DNA from: Bacillota bacterium
Lineage (GTDB): Bacteria > Bacillota > Clostridia > Peptostreptococcales > Anaerovoracaceae
Direction of reading: 5' to 3'
Length of the DNA stretch: 64,000 nucleotides
Assembly: GCA_017416795.1 (NCBI GenBank)
Contig: JAFQBD010000006.1
Coordinates: 22,634-86,633 of the forward strand
Shown here: piece by piece, positions 43,080 to 51,757 of the stretch
Layout: every line of letters begins with the position of its first letter
Position numbering within the stretch: the stretch's first letter is position 1
Notes under the pieces: generated by a model
Databases searched by the model: none
What the model saw: only the letters and a program-made list of their open reading frames with translations
What the model was told of the DNA's origin: nothing
Position numbers and translations under genes: made by a program

Positions 43080-44303
43080 ATGAAAAAACTAGAATTACTT
43101 GCTCCTGCGGGAGATCTTGAAAAATTAAAAATAGCAGTAGATTACGGTGCAGATGCAGTATATTTCGGCGGAGAGATGTTCAGTCTCAGAGCCGGAGCCG
43201 GCAATCTGACTATAGAAGAAATAGAAGAAGGTGTGGCATATGCACATGAAAGAGGCGTTAAATGCCATATGACCTTCAACATATTTGCTCACAACGAAGA
43301 TATAGAACCACTTAGAGCGTATCTCGATTCGATAAAGCATATTCCTGTAGATGCATATATCGTTTCAGATCCGGGAGTGATCACTCTTATCAAAGAAATA
43401 ATTCCTCATGCTGAACTGCATCTTTCGACTCAGGCGAATATGACTAATTATGTGACGGCGAACTTCTGGCATCAGCAGGGCGTAAAGAGACTTGTACTTG
43501 CAAGAGAATTGACATTTGGCGAAATAAAGGATATCAAGGCAAGGATCCCTGAAACAATGGAACTAGAGTCTTTCATACATGGCGCCATGTGTATTTCATA
43601 TTCAGGAAGATGTCTTCTCAGCAATTTCATGATCGACAGAGATGCTAACAGAGGACAATGTGCACATCCTTGCAGATGGAAATATAAGCTGGTGGAAGAA
43701 CAGAGACCGGGCGAATATTATCCTGTAGAAGAAGACAGCAGAGGAACATATATCCTCAATTCCAAGGATCTTTGCATGCTTGAACATATTCCGGATATCA
43801 TTGAAGCAGGTATTTCTTCCGCTAAGATCGAAGGAAGAATGAAGAGCGTATTCTATGTGGCTACTATAGTAAGCGCTTACAGACGAGCGATCGATGCTTA
43901 TTATGCGGATTCTGAGAATTATGAATTCGATCCTGCCTGGATGACTGAACTGAAGAAAGTAAGCAGAAGAGAATTTACTACAGGATTCTATTATGATAAA
44001 CCTACAAATGAAGATCAAAACTATCAAACAAGCGCTTATACTCGTGACTACAGTTTCATAGGTATGGTCAAGAGCTATGATCCGGAAACTAAAATGGCTG
44101 TTGTAGAACAGCGAAACAAGATGGTAGTAGGGGATGAGATAGAGGTTTTCGGTCCTGACAGAGATTTCTTCACACAGAAACTTGAAGTCTTATTGAATGA
44201 AGAAGGAGAACCTATAGAATCCGCACCGCATCCACAGCAGATATTGAGAATAAAAATGGATCAGCCTGTAGCTGAAAAATATATTTTACGAAAGAGAAAA
44301 TAA
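43080..44303 (+). CDS. Peptidase U32-family protein (TrhP-like RNA hydroxylation)
   Basis: A 407-residue U32-family protein. Despite the name, well-studied members (TrhP, RlhA) hydroxylate RNA bases, probably using an Fe-S cluster. The start (LELLAPAGDLEKLKIAVDYGADAVYFGG) and the block MCISYSGRCLLSN through RGQCAHPCRW, with its clustered cysteines near residues 168-201, are diagnostic. A C-terminal beta domain follows. Coupling to the TrmR-like methyltransferase one base upstream supports a shared part in wobble-uridine modification (ho5U then mo5U). Proteolysis is not supported. Confidence 0.9.
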   Translation: MKKLELLAPAGDLEKLKIAVDYGADAVYFGGEMFSLRAGAGNLTIEEIEEGVAYAHERGVKCHMTFNIFAHNEDIEPLRAYLDSIKHIPVDAYIVSDPGVITLIKEIIPHAELHLSTQANMTNYVTANFWHQQGVKRLVLARELTFGEIKDIKARIPETMELESFIHGAMCISYSGRCLLSNFMIDRDANRGQCAHPCRWKYKLVEEQRPGEYYPVEEDSRGTYILNSKDLCMLEHIPDIIEAGISSAKIEGRMKSVFYVATIVSAYRRAIDAYYADSENYEFDPAWMTELKKVSRREFTTGFYYDKPTNEDQNYQTSAYTRDYSFIGMVKSYDPETKMAVVEQRNKMVVGDEIEVFGPDRDFFTQKLEVLLNEEGEPIESAPHPQQILRIKMDQPVAEKYILRKRK

Positions 44304-44319
44304 AAGGATCAGAAACAAA

Positions 44320-45687
44320 ATGTACGGACAATTGATTTTATTGGCAGTACTGATACTGATAAATGCATATTTTGCTGCAGCAGAAATGGCTATAGTATCA
44401 GCAAACAAAAATAGAATAAGGACGTTAGCAAACGAAGGGAACAAAAAGGCTGTCATCCTTAACAAACTTATAGATGAGCCTAATAAATTTTTATCTGCTA
44501 TACAAGTCGTTATTACTTTGGCAGGTTTCCTGACAAGTGCCGAAGCAGCTATCAGCTTCTCGGATGATGTTGGAGCATGGCTTGAAGGTTTAGGCATCCC
44601 TTATGGAGAGGAGATCGCAGTTATAATAGTAACACTTGTATTGTCATTCTTCACTCTTGTATTTGGTGAACTTTTCCCTAAGAGGCTGGCTATGCTTCAT
44701 GCAGATGGTATGGCTCTGGCAATGGCTAAACCTATATCATTCTTCGCAAAGATATTAAAACCATTTGTGTGGCTTCTTTCCATCACTGTAACCATCCTTC
44801 TCAAAATATGCAGACAGAGAACTGATGTTACTAATGTTGAATATTCGGAAGACGATATCGTTTCTATGCTGGAGGCAGGACAGGAAAGCGGAGAGCTGAA
44901 AGAAGAAGGTAAGAAAATGATAACCGGTATATTCGCATTCGACGATATGCTGGCTTATGAAGTAATGACTCCGAGAACTGATGTATTCTCTATTGATATC
45001 AATGCACCGACAGAGGAATATATCGATGAACTGATGGAACTTAGATATTCCAGAATACCTGTTTATGAAGATGATAGTGATGACATCATTGGCATATTGT
45101 ATATCAAAGACTATCTTATCAAAGCCAGAGAAGATGGTTTCGACAATGTTGATATCCGTCCTATCCTAAGAAAGCCGTATTTTGTTCCTGAAACAAAGAA
45201 CATCGACTCTCTGTTCTTTGAACTGCAGACTACTAAGCAGCACATCGCTATTCTTATAGATGAATACGGTGGTTTTTCCGGTATCGTTACTATGGAAGAT
45301 ATCATCGAAGAAGTCATGGGTGATATAGATGACGAATACGATGAAGAAGAACCTGAGATCCAGAAGATCTCCGATGATACTTATATCATGGACGGCGGTA
45401 TGGATCTTGACGATATAGACGAAGAGCTCAACATAAATCTCGTTTCAGACAATAGTGAAACGATAGGAGGATTCATAATAGATATCCTCGGAGAGATCCC
45501 GGATGAGGAAGACATAGGCAAGGAAGTGATCTTTGAAAATTACAGATTCAAATTAGATTCAGTAAAAGACAGAAGAATCGAACAGATAACTATGACTATC
45601 CTTCCTGAAGATATGGCTAACGAAGATTCTTCACACGACATATCAAACGATCATATTTTAGGTGACAAAGATGGAAAACTTAAATAA
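44320..45687 (+). CDS. CNNM/CorC-type hemolysin-family membrane protein
   Basis: A 455-residue protein with an N-terminal DUF21/CNNM membrane domain (three to four spans, including AAEMAIVSANKNRIRTLA and LSFFTLVFGELFPKRLA), a pair of CBS domains (about 205-330, with EVMTPRTDVFSID and IDEYGGFSGIVTMEDIIEE) and a C-terminal CorC/HlyC domain (about 350-430). Related proteins export Mg2+ (MpfA, CorC) and sense it through ATP-binding CBS pairs. A hemolytic role is not implied. The C-terminus overlaps the next gene by 17 bases. Confidence 0.92.
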   Translation: MYGQLILLAVLILINAYFAAAEMAIVSANKNRIRTLANEGNKKAVILNKLIDEPNKFLSAIQVVITLAGFLTSAEAAISFSDDVGAWLEGLGIPYGEEIAVIIVTLVLSFFTLVFGELFPKRLAMLHADGMALAMAKPISFFAKILKPFVWLLSITVTILLKICRQRTDVTNVEYSEDDIVSMLEAGQESGELKEEGKKMITGIFAFDDMLAYEVMTPRTDVFSIDINAPTEEYIDELMELRYSRIPVYEDDSDDIIGILYIKDYLIKAREDGFDNVDIRPILRKPYFVPETKNIDSLFFELQTTKQHIAILIDEYGGFSGIVTMEDIIEEVMGDIDDEYDEEEPEIQKISDDTYIMDGGMDLDDIDEELNINLVSDNSETIGGFIIDILGEIPDEEDIGKEVIFENYRFKLDSVKDRRIEQITMTILPEDMANEDSSHDISNDHILGDKDGKLK

Positions 45688-46522
45688 TAAGCTCACAAAT
45701 ATCATCGAGGATGTTTTCAACGATCTTGAAACTAATAACTTCGCATTGCTGGGCAAACCTGATGAGCCTATGTTCGAAAGCCCGATAATAGGTGTTGCGG
45801 CAGGTGATGATACTTATTACGATTTTCTTAAGGAACATATCGGTGCTTTTCACTTAACACCGTCTGAAGCCTTTGAGAAGAAGTATGATGACGTCCCGGA
45901 AGCATCACAGCTTCGTGTAATATCTGTGATATTCCCGCAAACCGAAGCTACTATCGAAATGCAGAACAAAGAAAGATTCTTTCCTTGTGATAACTGGTAT
46001 ATATCCAGAGGTGAATGGGAAGTCCTCATGAAAGAGTTTTCATTGAAACTGGAGAAAAAGCTTGAAGACATTGGTATAAGATCCGTTGCCATAGATCTTC
46101 TTGAAGATATCGCTCCAATGGAATCAGATGACTTGGGCATGGCTTCCAACTGGTCTCACAGACATGCTGCCTTTTCTGCGGGGATGGGCACTTTCGGATT
46201 AAGTGATGGATTTATTTCTGAGAAAGGTATGGCAGTAAGACTGACTTCTGTCATAGTCGAAGCAGATCTTGATATCACTCCGAGAGGAGACAGAGGACCT
46301 TACGATTGGTGCCTTTACTACAGAAGCGGCATATGCGGTGCATGCATAAGGAGATGTCCTGTCAGAGCCATCACCGAAAAAGGCCATGATAAAATAGCTT
46401 GCAATAATTATAAAGAAAGCAAATGTGCTGAGAACTGGCCTGAATATATCGATCATAGCAATTACAGCACACCTTGCGGATTATGTCAGACGAAAATACC
46501 GTGTGCTGTGAAGCGACCATAA
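45671..46522 (+). CDS. 4Fe-4S ferredoxin-type protein related to epoxyqueuosine reductase
   Basis: A 283-residue iron-sulfur protein. Near residues 220-231 is CGACIRRCPVRAI, a ferredoxin motif, and a second Cys group closes the protein (CNNYKESKC, then CGLCQTKIPC). The Tyr-rich middle (RHAAFSAGMGTFGLSDGFISEKG) resembles QueG, but QueG's C-terminal HEAT repeats are missing and the family is broader than queuosine synthesis, so the substrate is open. I chose the ATG at 45671 (GGTGA 5 bases upstream); a GTG at 45662 is in frame. It is followed by a strong terminator. Confidence 0.82.
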   Translation: MENLNNKLTNIIEDVFNDLETNNFALLGKPDEPMFESPIIGVAAGDDTYYDFLKEHIGAFHLTPSEAFEKKYDDVPEASQLRVISVIFPQTEATIEMQNKERFFPCDNWYISRGEWEVLMKEFSLKLEKKLEDIGIRSVAIDLLEDIAPMESDDLGMASNWSHRHAAFSAGMGTFGLSDGFISEKGMAVRLTSVIVEADLDITPRGDRGPYDWCLYYRSGICGACIRRCPVRAITEKGHDKIACNNYKESKCAENWPEYIDHSNYSTPCGLCQTKIPCAVKRP

Positions 46523-46545
46523 GCAAATAAATATTATAGAGTAAT

Positions 46546-46586
46546 AAAGAGTCGAATACGGATGACCGTAGATCGACTCTTTTTTC
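46546..46586 (+). terminator. Intrinsic terminator ending the mltG-to-4Fe-4S run
   Basis: A stem AAAGAGTCGA (46546-46555) with TCGACTCTTT (46573-46582), extended inside by TACGG/CCGTA around ATGA, is followed by T residues. It insulates the spoIIIA operon. Confidence 0.9.
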
Positions 46587-46646
46587 TATTGTAAAACATG
46601 TTATGATATTCAGTCATATTCCTTGTCCCAAAGAATATATATTACC

Positions 46647-47567
46647 ATGGACAAAAATACAGAGAGAATCTTCAATAAATTACCTGAAGATATGAAAAAT
46701 AAATTGTTAAAGCTTCCGAATAAAATAATCACATCATTTGAAGAAATCCGCATCAAAGCATATACAGACACTATAGTCATTTCTCAGGGTAATGAATATC
46801 GTATCGATGACAAAGATTCCGTAACGCCTGATAAGCTTGAAGAAATATTGAACAGGCTGATCGACTATTCTTATTATGCATATGAAGACGAGCTGTCAAA
46901 CGGATACATAACGATTGAAGGGGGTCATAGAGTAGGCATATGCGGCAGAGTAACGTTGAATAACGGCAGAGTGCATCTTATCAAAGAGATATCATCGCTC
47001 AACATAAGAAAGAGTCGTGAAATAATCGGTGCTGCGGATAAGCTGATCGATAAAATATTAAACATCGAAACAGGAGAAATATCAAATACTCTCATAATCT
47101 CTCCGCCGAAATGCGGTAAGACGACGTTGATACGTGATATATCAAGAATACTGAGCAATCAAGGATATAGGATAGGTATATGTGATGAAAGATCAGAAAT
47201 AGCCGGTTGTTACAACGGTATCTCTAGTTATGATCTTGGCGAAAGATCTGACATACTTGACGGCTGTCCCAAAGCTCAGGGTATCAAAATGCTGATACGA
47301 TCCATGTCTCCCGATGTTATCGTTACAGATGAAATAGGCAAGCCTGAAGATATAGAAGCGATAAAAGAGGCGTTATCCTCAGGAGTGAAAATAATAACTA
47401 CCATACATGGCGAAAATTATGAGGATGCAGTAAGATCAGCTGCCGGAGAACTCATAAGAAATCAGGTGTTCGATCTATTGATTTTCTTATCATCCAAACC
47501 TGTCACAGGATCTGTTTCAAGGATAATGATGGCACAACCGGAAAGAAAAGGAGGGTCTAATGCTTAA
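46647..47567 (+). CDS. spoIIIAA: Stage III sporulation ATPase SpoIIIAA
   Basis: A 306-residue ATPase of the type II/IV secretion family that energises the SpoIIIA-SpoIIQ channel between mother cell and forespore. Features: an N-terminal domain with EEIRIKAYTDT, the GYITIEGGHRVGICGR block, Walker A SPPKCGKTT near residue 165, and Walker B-like VIVTDEIGKPEDIEAI. The start is uncertain: neither the ATG at 46647 nor the upstream TTG at 46623 has an SD. It heads an eight-gene operon and overlaps spoIIIAB by 8 bases. In Bacillus the operon is sigma-E dependent; I could not find a convincing sigma-E promoter. Confidence 0.93.
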   Translation: MDKNTERIFNKLPEDMKNKLLKLPNKIITSFEEIRIKAYTDTIVISQGNEYRIDDKDSVTPDKLEEILNRLIDYSYYAYEDELSNGYITIEGGHRVGICGRVTLNNGRVHLIKEISSLNIRKSREIIGAADKLIDKILNIETGEISNTLIISPPKCGKTTLIRDISRILSNQGYRIGICDERSEIAGCYNGISSYDLGERSDILDGCPKAQGIKMLIRSMSPDVIVTDEIGKPEDIEAIKEALSSGVKIITTIHGENYEDAVRSAAGELIRNQVFDLLIFLSSKPVTGSVSRIMMAQPERKGGSNA

Positions 47568-48072
47568 AATAATGAGCTGCATGCTTCTTATTTCTTGTAG
47601 CTGTATGTTGGGGATCATGAAATCTTACAATCTAAAAACAAGATGTGTCGAACTTGAAAATTCGATAGAAACATTAAGGATGCTGGATATAGATATTACT
47701 TATAAGAAGGAGCCTCTGGCGAAGTCATTTGAAAAAATATCTTCTGCTAAATCTTGTTATTTGACTGAGATGATGAGGCATTGCAGCCATTCGCTTCAGA
47801 ATCAAAGATCACTGGATGAATCATGGTATCTGGCAAAGGATAGATACGATTCTAGTAATTATCTGTCGGACAATGATATGACCATACTGGACGACTTGTT
47901 CGTGAGTTTGGGAAAAAGTGATTCAGAAGGACAGCACAGGTTATTTGAAGCAGCGATACTTAGACTTCTATCAAATCTTAAAGAGGCCAAAAACATTGAG
48001 AGTAAGAAGGGGAAAATGTATGTTTCTATAAGCACTGCAGCCGGCATAGTGACCTCGATATTACTGTTATAA
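47560..48072 (+). CDS. spoIIIAB: Stage III sporulation protein SpoIIIAB
   Basis: A 170-residue protein resembling the GspF fold of secretion systems: an N-terminal hydrophobic segment (LKIMSCMLLISCSCMLGIM), a cytoplasmic helical body (RCVELENSIETLRMLDIDITYKKEPL) and a C-terminal TM (VSISTAAGIVTSILLL). The RxxEL and ITYxxxPL texts are family-typical. It is thought to work with the SpoIIIAA ATPase. SD AAGGAGG overlaps the end of spoIIIAA. Confidence 0.93.
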   Translation: MLKIMSCMLLISCSCMLGIMKSYNLKTRCVELENSIETLRMLDIDITYKKEPLAKSFEKISSAKSCYLTEMMRHCSHSLQNQRSLDESWYLAKDRYDSSNYLSDNDMTILDDLFVSLGKSDSEGQHRLFEAAILRLLSNLKEAKNIESKKGKMYVSISTAAGIVTSILLL

Positions 48073-48082
48073 GGAGTGAAAG

Positions 48083-48277
48083 ATGGATATAGATATAATT
48101 TTCAAGATAGCAGGGATAGGTATAGCTATCGCAGTTCTCAACCAGGTACTAGTGAAAGCAGGACGAGAAGAACAAGCTATGCTTACTACTTTAGCCGGTG
48201 TCATAGTGGTGCTGATGCTGATTATGCAGATGATATCGGAATTCTTCGATTCCGTCAGAACATTTCTGGAATTTTGA
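48083..48277 (+). CDS. spoIIIAC: Stage III sporulation protein SpoIIIAC
   Basis: A 64-residue two-span membrane protein (about 8-27 and 34-53), opening MDIDIIFKIAGIGIAIAVLNQVLVKAGREEQA, which matches SpoIIIAC closely. The segment around KAGREEQA lies between the spans. It is part of the SpoIIIA transmembrane complex. AAGGAG sits before the ATG. A longer ORF in another frame at the same place is a shadow. Confidence 0.95.
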   Translation: MDIDIIFKIAGIGIAIAVLNQVLVKAGREEQAMLTTLAGVIVVLMLIMQMISEFFDSVRTFLEF

Positions 48278-48299
48278 TATATGATTTTAAGGAGCAATT

Positions 48300-48686
48300 A
48301 TGGAAATAATCAAAATCGCAGGAATAGCTTTGACGGGAGTTATATCAGCAGCCTTGCTGAAATCGATCAACAAAGATATTTCGCTGTATGTGATACTTGC
48401 AACTGCGGTAATAATCCTCATCGCTGTATTAGGTGAAATCTCCGAGATTTTTTCTTTTATAGAAAATATATATGACGATATTACTTATGGCAGAGAATTT
48501 TTTCCTGTAATAATCAAAGTTTTGATCATAGCATACATAACAGATTTCACGGCACAGTTATGTAAGGATGCCGGAGAAGGCTCAATAGGTTCAAAAGTAG
48601 AATTGGCCGGGAAAGTCATAATCTTTTATGTAGCGATGCCCATATTAACAGCCATTTTAGAAGTAATAAATGTTTTGCTCAGATAA
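48300..48686 (+). CDS. spoIIIAD: Stage III sporulation protein SpoIIIAD
   Basis: A 128-residue protein with four hydrophobic segments, starting MEIIKIAGIALTGVISAALLKS, a paralog of SpoIIIAC plus an extra half. The TDFTAQLCKDAGEGSIGSKVELAGK segment near residues 80-104 is the conserved signature. SD AAGGAG is 8 bases upstream. Membrane part of the SpoIIIA channel. Confidence 0.95.
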   Translation: MEIIKIAGIALTGVISAALLKSINKDISLYVILATAVIILIAVLGEISEIFSFIENIYDDITYGREFFPVIIKVLIIAYITDFTAQLCKDAGEGSIGSKVELAGKVIIFYVAMPILTAILEVINVLLR

Positions 48687-48697
48687 GAGAGGTGCAT

Positions 48698-49780
48698 ATG
48701 GAGTTTGAAAACATCATCAATGAACAGCTTGATTCCATGGACCTGTCTGAATTGGAAAAATTACTCGATGAAGCTCCTGCGGAGATGACTATAGCAGATG
48801 AGATCTCTGTCAACAGTATAATAAATGATCTGCTGAACGGTCAGCCGATATTTGATTCAGAAAACCTGATGGATAATATAAAGGAATTATTTTTTATTGA
48901 GGTGCGCTCATCTTTGATACTTGGGTGTGAAATACTAGCTGTCTGCATCATAATAGGTCTTCTCAACAATTTCTCCAATTCATTCGGCAGTAAGACTGTA
49001 TCTTCACTCGGAACTATGATATGCGGGTTTGTGATAATCGCTTTATGTATAGGCAGTTTTTATCAGACATATAATTCCTGCAGCAGTACGATGGATGTCA
49101 TGAGTACTACTATGACAATTCTTCTGCCTATAATGATACCGCTGCTGATTTCAATGGGCGGGATCTCTTCAGGCAGCATAATGGATCCGGTAATACTTGC
49201 TTCCGTGACCGGATTCAACTTTATTATGCAGCACATAGTTTTACCGTTGATATTTTTATCGGCGATTTTTATCCTGATCAACAGCATAACAGATAAAGAC
49301 TATGTCAAGAAGCTGGCGCTTTTCATGCGCAAAGGCGCACTTTTCATCACGGGCCTCACCATAACTATCTTCTCGGGGATAACGGCTGTCCAAGGGATAA
49401 TGACAAAGTCTGCAGACAGTCTCTTGATGAAAACGGCGAAGTTTTCAATAGATAATTTCGTCCCCATAATAGGAGGATTCGCGGCAGACTCCCTTGACAT
49501 GGTGATCAATTGCATCGGGGTCATAAAAAGTGCCGTCGGGTTGATCGGTATAGTGATAATAATTTCAATGCTTACTATGCCGGTCATCAAAATCATGGCC
49601 GTAGCTGTCATCTATAAGATCACGGCAATTGCCGCTGAACCGGTTGCAAATAAAAATATCTCCGACAGTCTCAATGAGATAGGAACGTCAGCCGTTACTA
49701 TGACAGTAGTTTTGGCGGCAGGAGCATTGATGTTCCTTATCTTCATAACTGCAATAATGTTTATGGGAGGCAACACTTGA
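48698..49780 (+). CDS. spoIIIAE: Stage III sporulation protein SpoIIIAE
   Basis: A 360-residue polytopic protein, the largest membrane subunit of the SpoIIIA complex. A hydrophilic N-terminus (INEQLDSMDLSELEKLLDE) with no cleavable signal is followed from about residue 65 by eight or so membrane segments. The conserved LIISMGGISSG-like text (PLLISMGGISSGSIMDP) and a long amphipathic region near 215-260 are typical. ATG at 48698 is preferred over the GTG two codons earlier because AGAGAGG lies upstream. The stop overlaps the spoIIIAF start (TGATG). Confidence 0.94.
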   Translation: MEFENIINEQLDSMDLSELEKLLDEAPAEMTIADEISVNSIINDLLNGQPIFDSENLMDNIKELFFIEVRSSLILGCEILAVCIIIGLLNNFSNSFGSKTVSSLGTMICGFVIIALCIGSFYQTYNSCSSTMDVMSTTMTILLPIMIPLLISMGGISSGSIMDPVILASVTGFNFIMQHIVLPLIFLSAIFILINSITDKDYVKKLALFMRKGALFITGLTITIFSGITAVQGIMTKSADSLLMKTAKFSIDNFVPIIGGFAADSLDMVINCIGVIKSAVGLIGIVIIISMLTMPVIKIMAVAVIYKITAIAAEPVANKNISDSLNEIGTSAVTMTVVLAAGALMFLIFITAIMFMGGNT

Positions 49781-49953
49781 TGGATATGATAAAAGAATGG
49801 GTGAGCAATCTGTTTATTTTGATCATGATGCTTACATTCACCGAAATACTGCTGCCTGAAAATACGACCGGCAGCTACGTCAAATTCATATTTTCGCTTG
49901 TGATAATGACAGCTGTTATATATCCGATCATAAGTATTACTGAGGCATATTGA
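49780..49953 (+). CDS. spoIIIAF: Very short SpoIIIAF: membrane anchor only
   Basis: A 57-residue protein, MDMIKEWVSNLFILIMMLT at the start, with two membrane segments (about 8-26 and 36-52) joined by LLPENTTGSYVK, which is the SpoIIIAF N-terminal signature and position in the operon. Bacillus SpoIIIAF is about 206 residues, with a C-terminal ring-building domain that is wholly absent here. The stop (TGA 49951) is followed 36 bases later by spoIIIAG, so no lost domain can hide downstream. The start overlaps the spoIIIAE stop. Confidence 0.85.
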   Translation: MDMIKEWVSNLFILIMMLTFTEILLPENTTGSYVKFIFSLVIMTAVIYPIISITEAY

Positions 49954-49989
49954 AGATGAATTACGATATATATGATAAAGGAGGATGTT

Positions 49990-50391
49990 TTGTTTAAAAG
50001 ATTCATTGAAGACCAGAAAGCAAAGGATAAGTTCATTAAAGCATTATCAATTATTATAATCGTAATAGTTATATTATTATCTTTTGATGTGTTCAGCCAA
50101 AATAATGACGGAAGGCGTCAGATCGTTGATAGAGACGGAGGCGTTGAAGCCGACCTTTGTATGATATTATCGGATATAGAAGGTGTAGGTGAAGTCGATG
50201 TGATGCTTCAGTATGACGAAGATGATCGCATCACAGGTGCCATAGTAACGGCAGGAGGAGCGGACGATCCCGTAGTGAAAAACAATGTAGTGAATGCAGT
50301 AATGGCTTTATTCGATATTTCGGCTTCAAATGTTGAAGTTTTCAAGAAAACCGGAGAGGGAGTATTGGAGGAAAACAAAGATGAAAAATAG
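49990..50391 (+). CDS. spoIIIAG: Stage III sporulation protein SpoIIIAG
   Basis: A 133-residue single-span protein: TM near residues 18-36, a Gln/Asn-rich linker, then a ring-building domain (LCMILSDIEGVGEVDVMLQYDED and VKNNVVNAVMALFDIS). SpoIIIAG forms a large ring in the intermembrane space. I chose the TTG at 49990 because AAAGGAGG stands 5 bases upstream; the ATG at 49972 has no SD. The protein is shorter than the Bacillus form (about 229), mainly by a missing insertion. Stop overlaps the spoIIIAH start. Confidence 0.93.
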   Translation: MFKRFIEDQKAKDKFIKALSIIIIVIVILLSFDVFSQNNDGRRQIVDRDGGVEADLCMILSDIEGVGEVDVMLQYDEDDRITGAIVTAGGADDPVVKNNVVNAVMALFDISASNVEVFKKTGEGVLEENKDEK

Positions 50392-50926
50392 AAATAATAT
50401 ATTTAAATTCATTAAGAACAACAAGAAAGCTGCAGCAGCTGTTGCCATGCTTGCCGTATGTTTATGTACATACTGTATAACAGGTGATAAATTGAGCAGG
50501 GAAACTGCTGCAGATGATATACCCTTGCATGATGGAGATGTTTTGGTAACATCTGACGATGTGGTGGAGCCTGAAAACAACGACTCATATTTTCAGGAGC
50601 TGCGTGCCACACTTGACATGGACAGAAATAAAGTCATTTCCATGCTTTCTGATGCTGAAGCCTCTGCATCCGGCAGTGAAGAAAAACAAAAAGCTTCAGA
50701 GGAAAAGATGAAACTTCTTGAGTACATGGAACAAGAGAAAACGATCGAAACATTGATAAAGAATAAAGGCCTGCCAGATTCATTTGTAGTTATAACCGAC
50801 AGCGGTGTCAATGTCACTGTCAATACAGATAAACTCGATCAGCCAACCGTTACTAAAATCTGCGAAATCATCATAAGACAGACCGATAGAAAAGCTGATG
50901 AAATAGTAGTGCAGGATGCTTCATAG
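50381..50926 (+). CDS. spoIIIAH: Stage III sporulation protein SpoIIIAH
   Basis: A 181-residue protein with an N-terminal TM (about 18-32) and an extracytoplasmic YscJ/FliF-like ring domain at the end (SFVVITDSGVNVTVNTDKLDQPTVTK). The Glu/Lys-rich coil SDAEASASGSEEKQKASEEKM between them is typical. In Bacillus it binds SpoIIQ from the forespore to bridge the two membranes. Start ATG 50381 has GGAGG 8 bases upstream; an upstream in-frame ATG at 50330 lies inside spoIIIAG. Last gene of the operon. Confidence 0.94.
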   Translation: MKNRNNIFKFIKNNKKAAAAVAMLAVCLCTYCITGDKLSRETAADDIPLHDGDVLVTSDDVVEPENNDSYFQELRATLDMDRNKVISMLSDAEASASGSEEKQKASEEKMKLLEYMEQEKTIETLIKNKGLPDSFVVITDSGVNVTVNTDKLDQPTVTKICEIIIRQTDRKADEIVVQDAS

Positions 50927-50931
50927 ATAGA

Positions 50932-50960
50932 TTGAATTTTATAACGTACTTTGGTATAAT
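50932..50960 (+). promoter_or_regulatory. Promoter of the asp23-nusB run
   Basis: TTGAAT (50932-50937), 17-base spacer, TATAAT (50955-50960). A start near 50967 gives a 34-base leader to the ATG at 51001. Confidence 0.75.
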
Positions 50961-51000
50961 AGAGTCGGTAATTTATACTTAAAAACTAATGGAGCATTTT

Positions 51001-51372
51001 ATGGTACATGGCGAAGAAAAAATGAAAATATCTGATGAAGTCATAGCCGTTTGTGCTGTAAACGCCACGCTGAAAACAGAAGGTGTAGCAAGGCTTGCCG
51101 GAGGCTTTTCGAACACGCTTTCCAAGAACCTTCTAGGTAAGGAACTCATGTCGAAAGGCGTTAAGGTAAACCAGTCAGATGAAGGTGTACAAATAGATGT
51201 CCACATCATAGTTAAGTACAAAGCCAAGATACCTGCAGTTGCTTGGGATATTCAGGAAAGCGTCAAGAAGGAAGTCCAGTCCATGACAGAACTTCCTGTA
51301 ACTGCAGTAAATATACATGTACAAGGCGTTGAAATACCACCGGAAGGAAAAGACGAAGATGACAAGAAATGA
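51001..51372 (+). CDS. Asp23/Gls24-family envelope stress protein (YqhY-like)
   Basis: A 123-residue Asp23/Gls24-family protein, with KISDEVIAVCAVNATLKTEGVARLAGGF near the start and VDVHIIVKYKAKIPAVAWDIQESV in the middle. In Bacillus the paralog at this place, next to accBC and nusB, is YqhY, linked to lipid synthesis or the cell envelope. GGAG lies 6 bases before the ATG at 51001, which I prefer over the ATG at 50989. No accBC is seen here. It overlaps nusB by 14 bases. Confidence 0.85.
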   Translation: MVHGEEKMKISDEVIAVCAVNATLKTEGVARLAGGFSNTLSKNLLGKELMSKGVKVNQSDEGVQIDVHIIVKYKAKIPAVAWDIQESVKKEVQSMTELPVTAVNIHVQGVEIPPEGKDEDDKK

Positions 51373-51757
51373 AGCAAGAGAAATACTCATGCAGATGATG
51401 TATGAAATGGATACAGCAAAGAACATGAACAAGGACGCGGCATCTTTACTTGCAGAAGAAAGACTCGCGGGCAATCATATCGAAAGAGGCAAGGCGCTTC
51501 TCATCAATATCATCGATAATTTAGATGCAATAGATGAGGAAATCAACAAGTTCAGCAAATCGTGGAAGACCAACAGGATGCCGAAGGTGGATCTGGCTGT
51601 TATAAGACTTGCTGTAGGTGAAATCAAATATGCCGAAGATGTTCCTGACGCTGTTGCTATAAACGAAGCTATCAATCTTGCTAAGAAATACAGCACAGAT
51701 CAGTCTTCAAGATATGTACATGGCGTGCTTGGAGCTATAGCTAAAAATAATGGATAA
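51359..51757 (+). CDS. nusB: Transcription antitermination factor NusB
   Basis: A 132-residue all-helical protein. NusB with NusE binds boxA RNA in ribosomal operons to prevent early termination. The text MTRNEAREILMQMMYEMD at the start, KVDLAVIRLAVGEI in the middle and AINEAINLAKKYSTDQSSRYVHGVLGAI at the end are the family pattern. The ATG at 51359 starts the normal length; an earlier in-frame ATG at 51317 would extend into asp23. The stop overlaps the start of the next gene by 8 bases. Confidence 0.95.
   Translation: MTRNEAREILMQMMYEMDTAKNMNKDAASLLAEERLAGNHIERGKALLINIIDNLDAIDEEINKFSKSWKTNRMPKVDLAVIRLAVGEIKYAEDVPDAVAINEAINLAKKYSTDQSSRYVHGVLGAIAKNNG

Noticed and set aside
46614..46641. Sigma-E promoter of spoIIIA (TCATATT with AATATATA)
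   Set aside because: The -10 matches the consensus poorly, and the start of transcription would fall on or after the chosen ATG.
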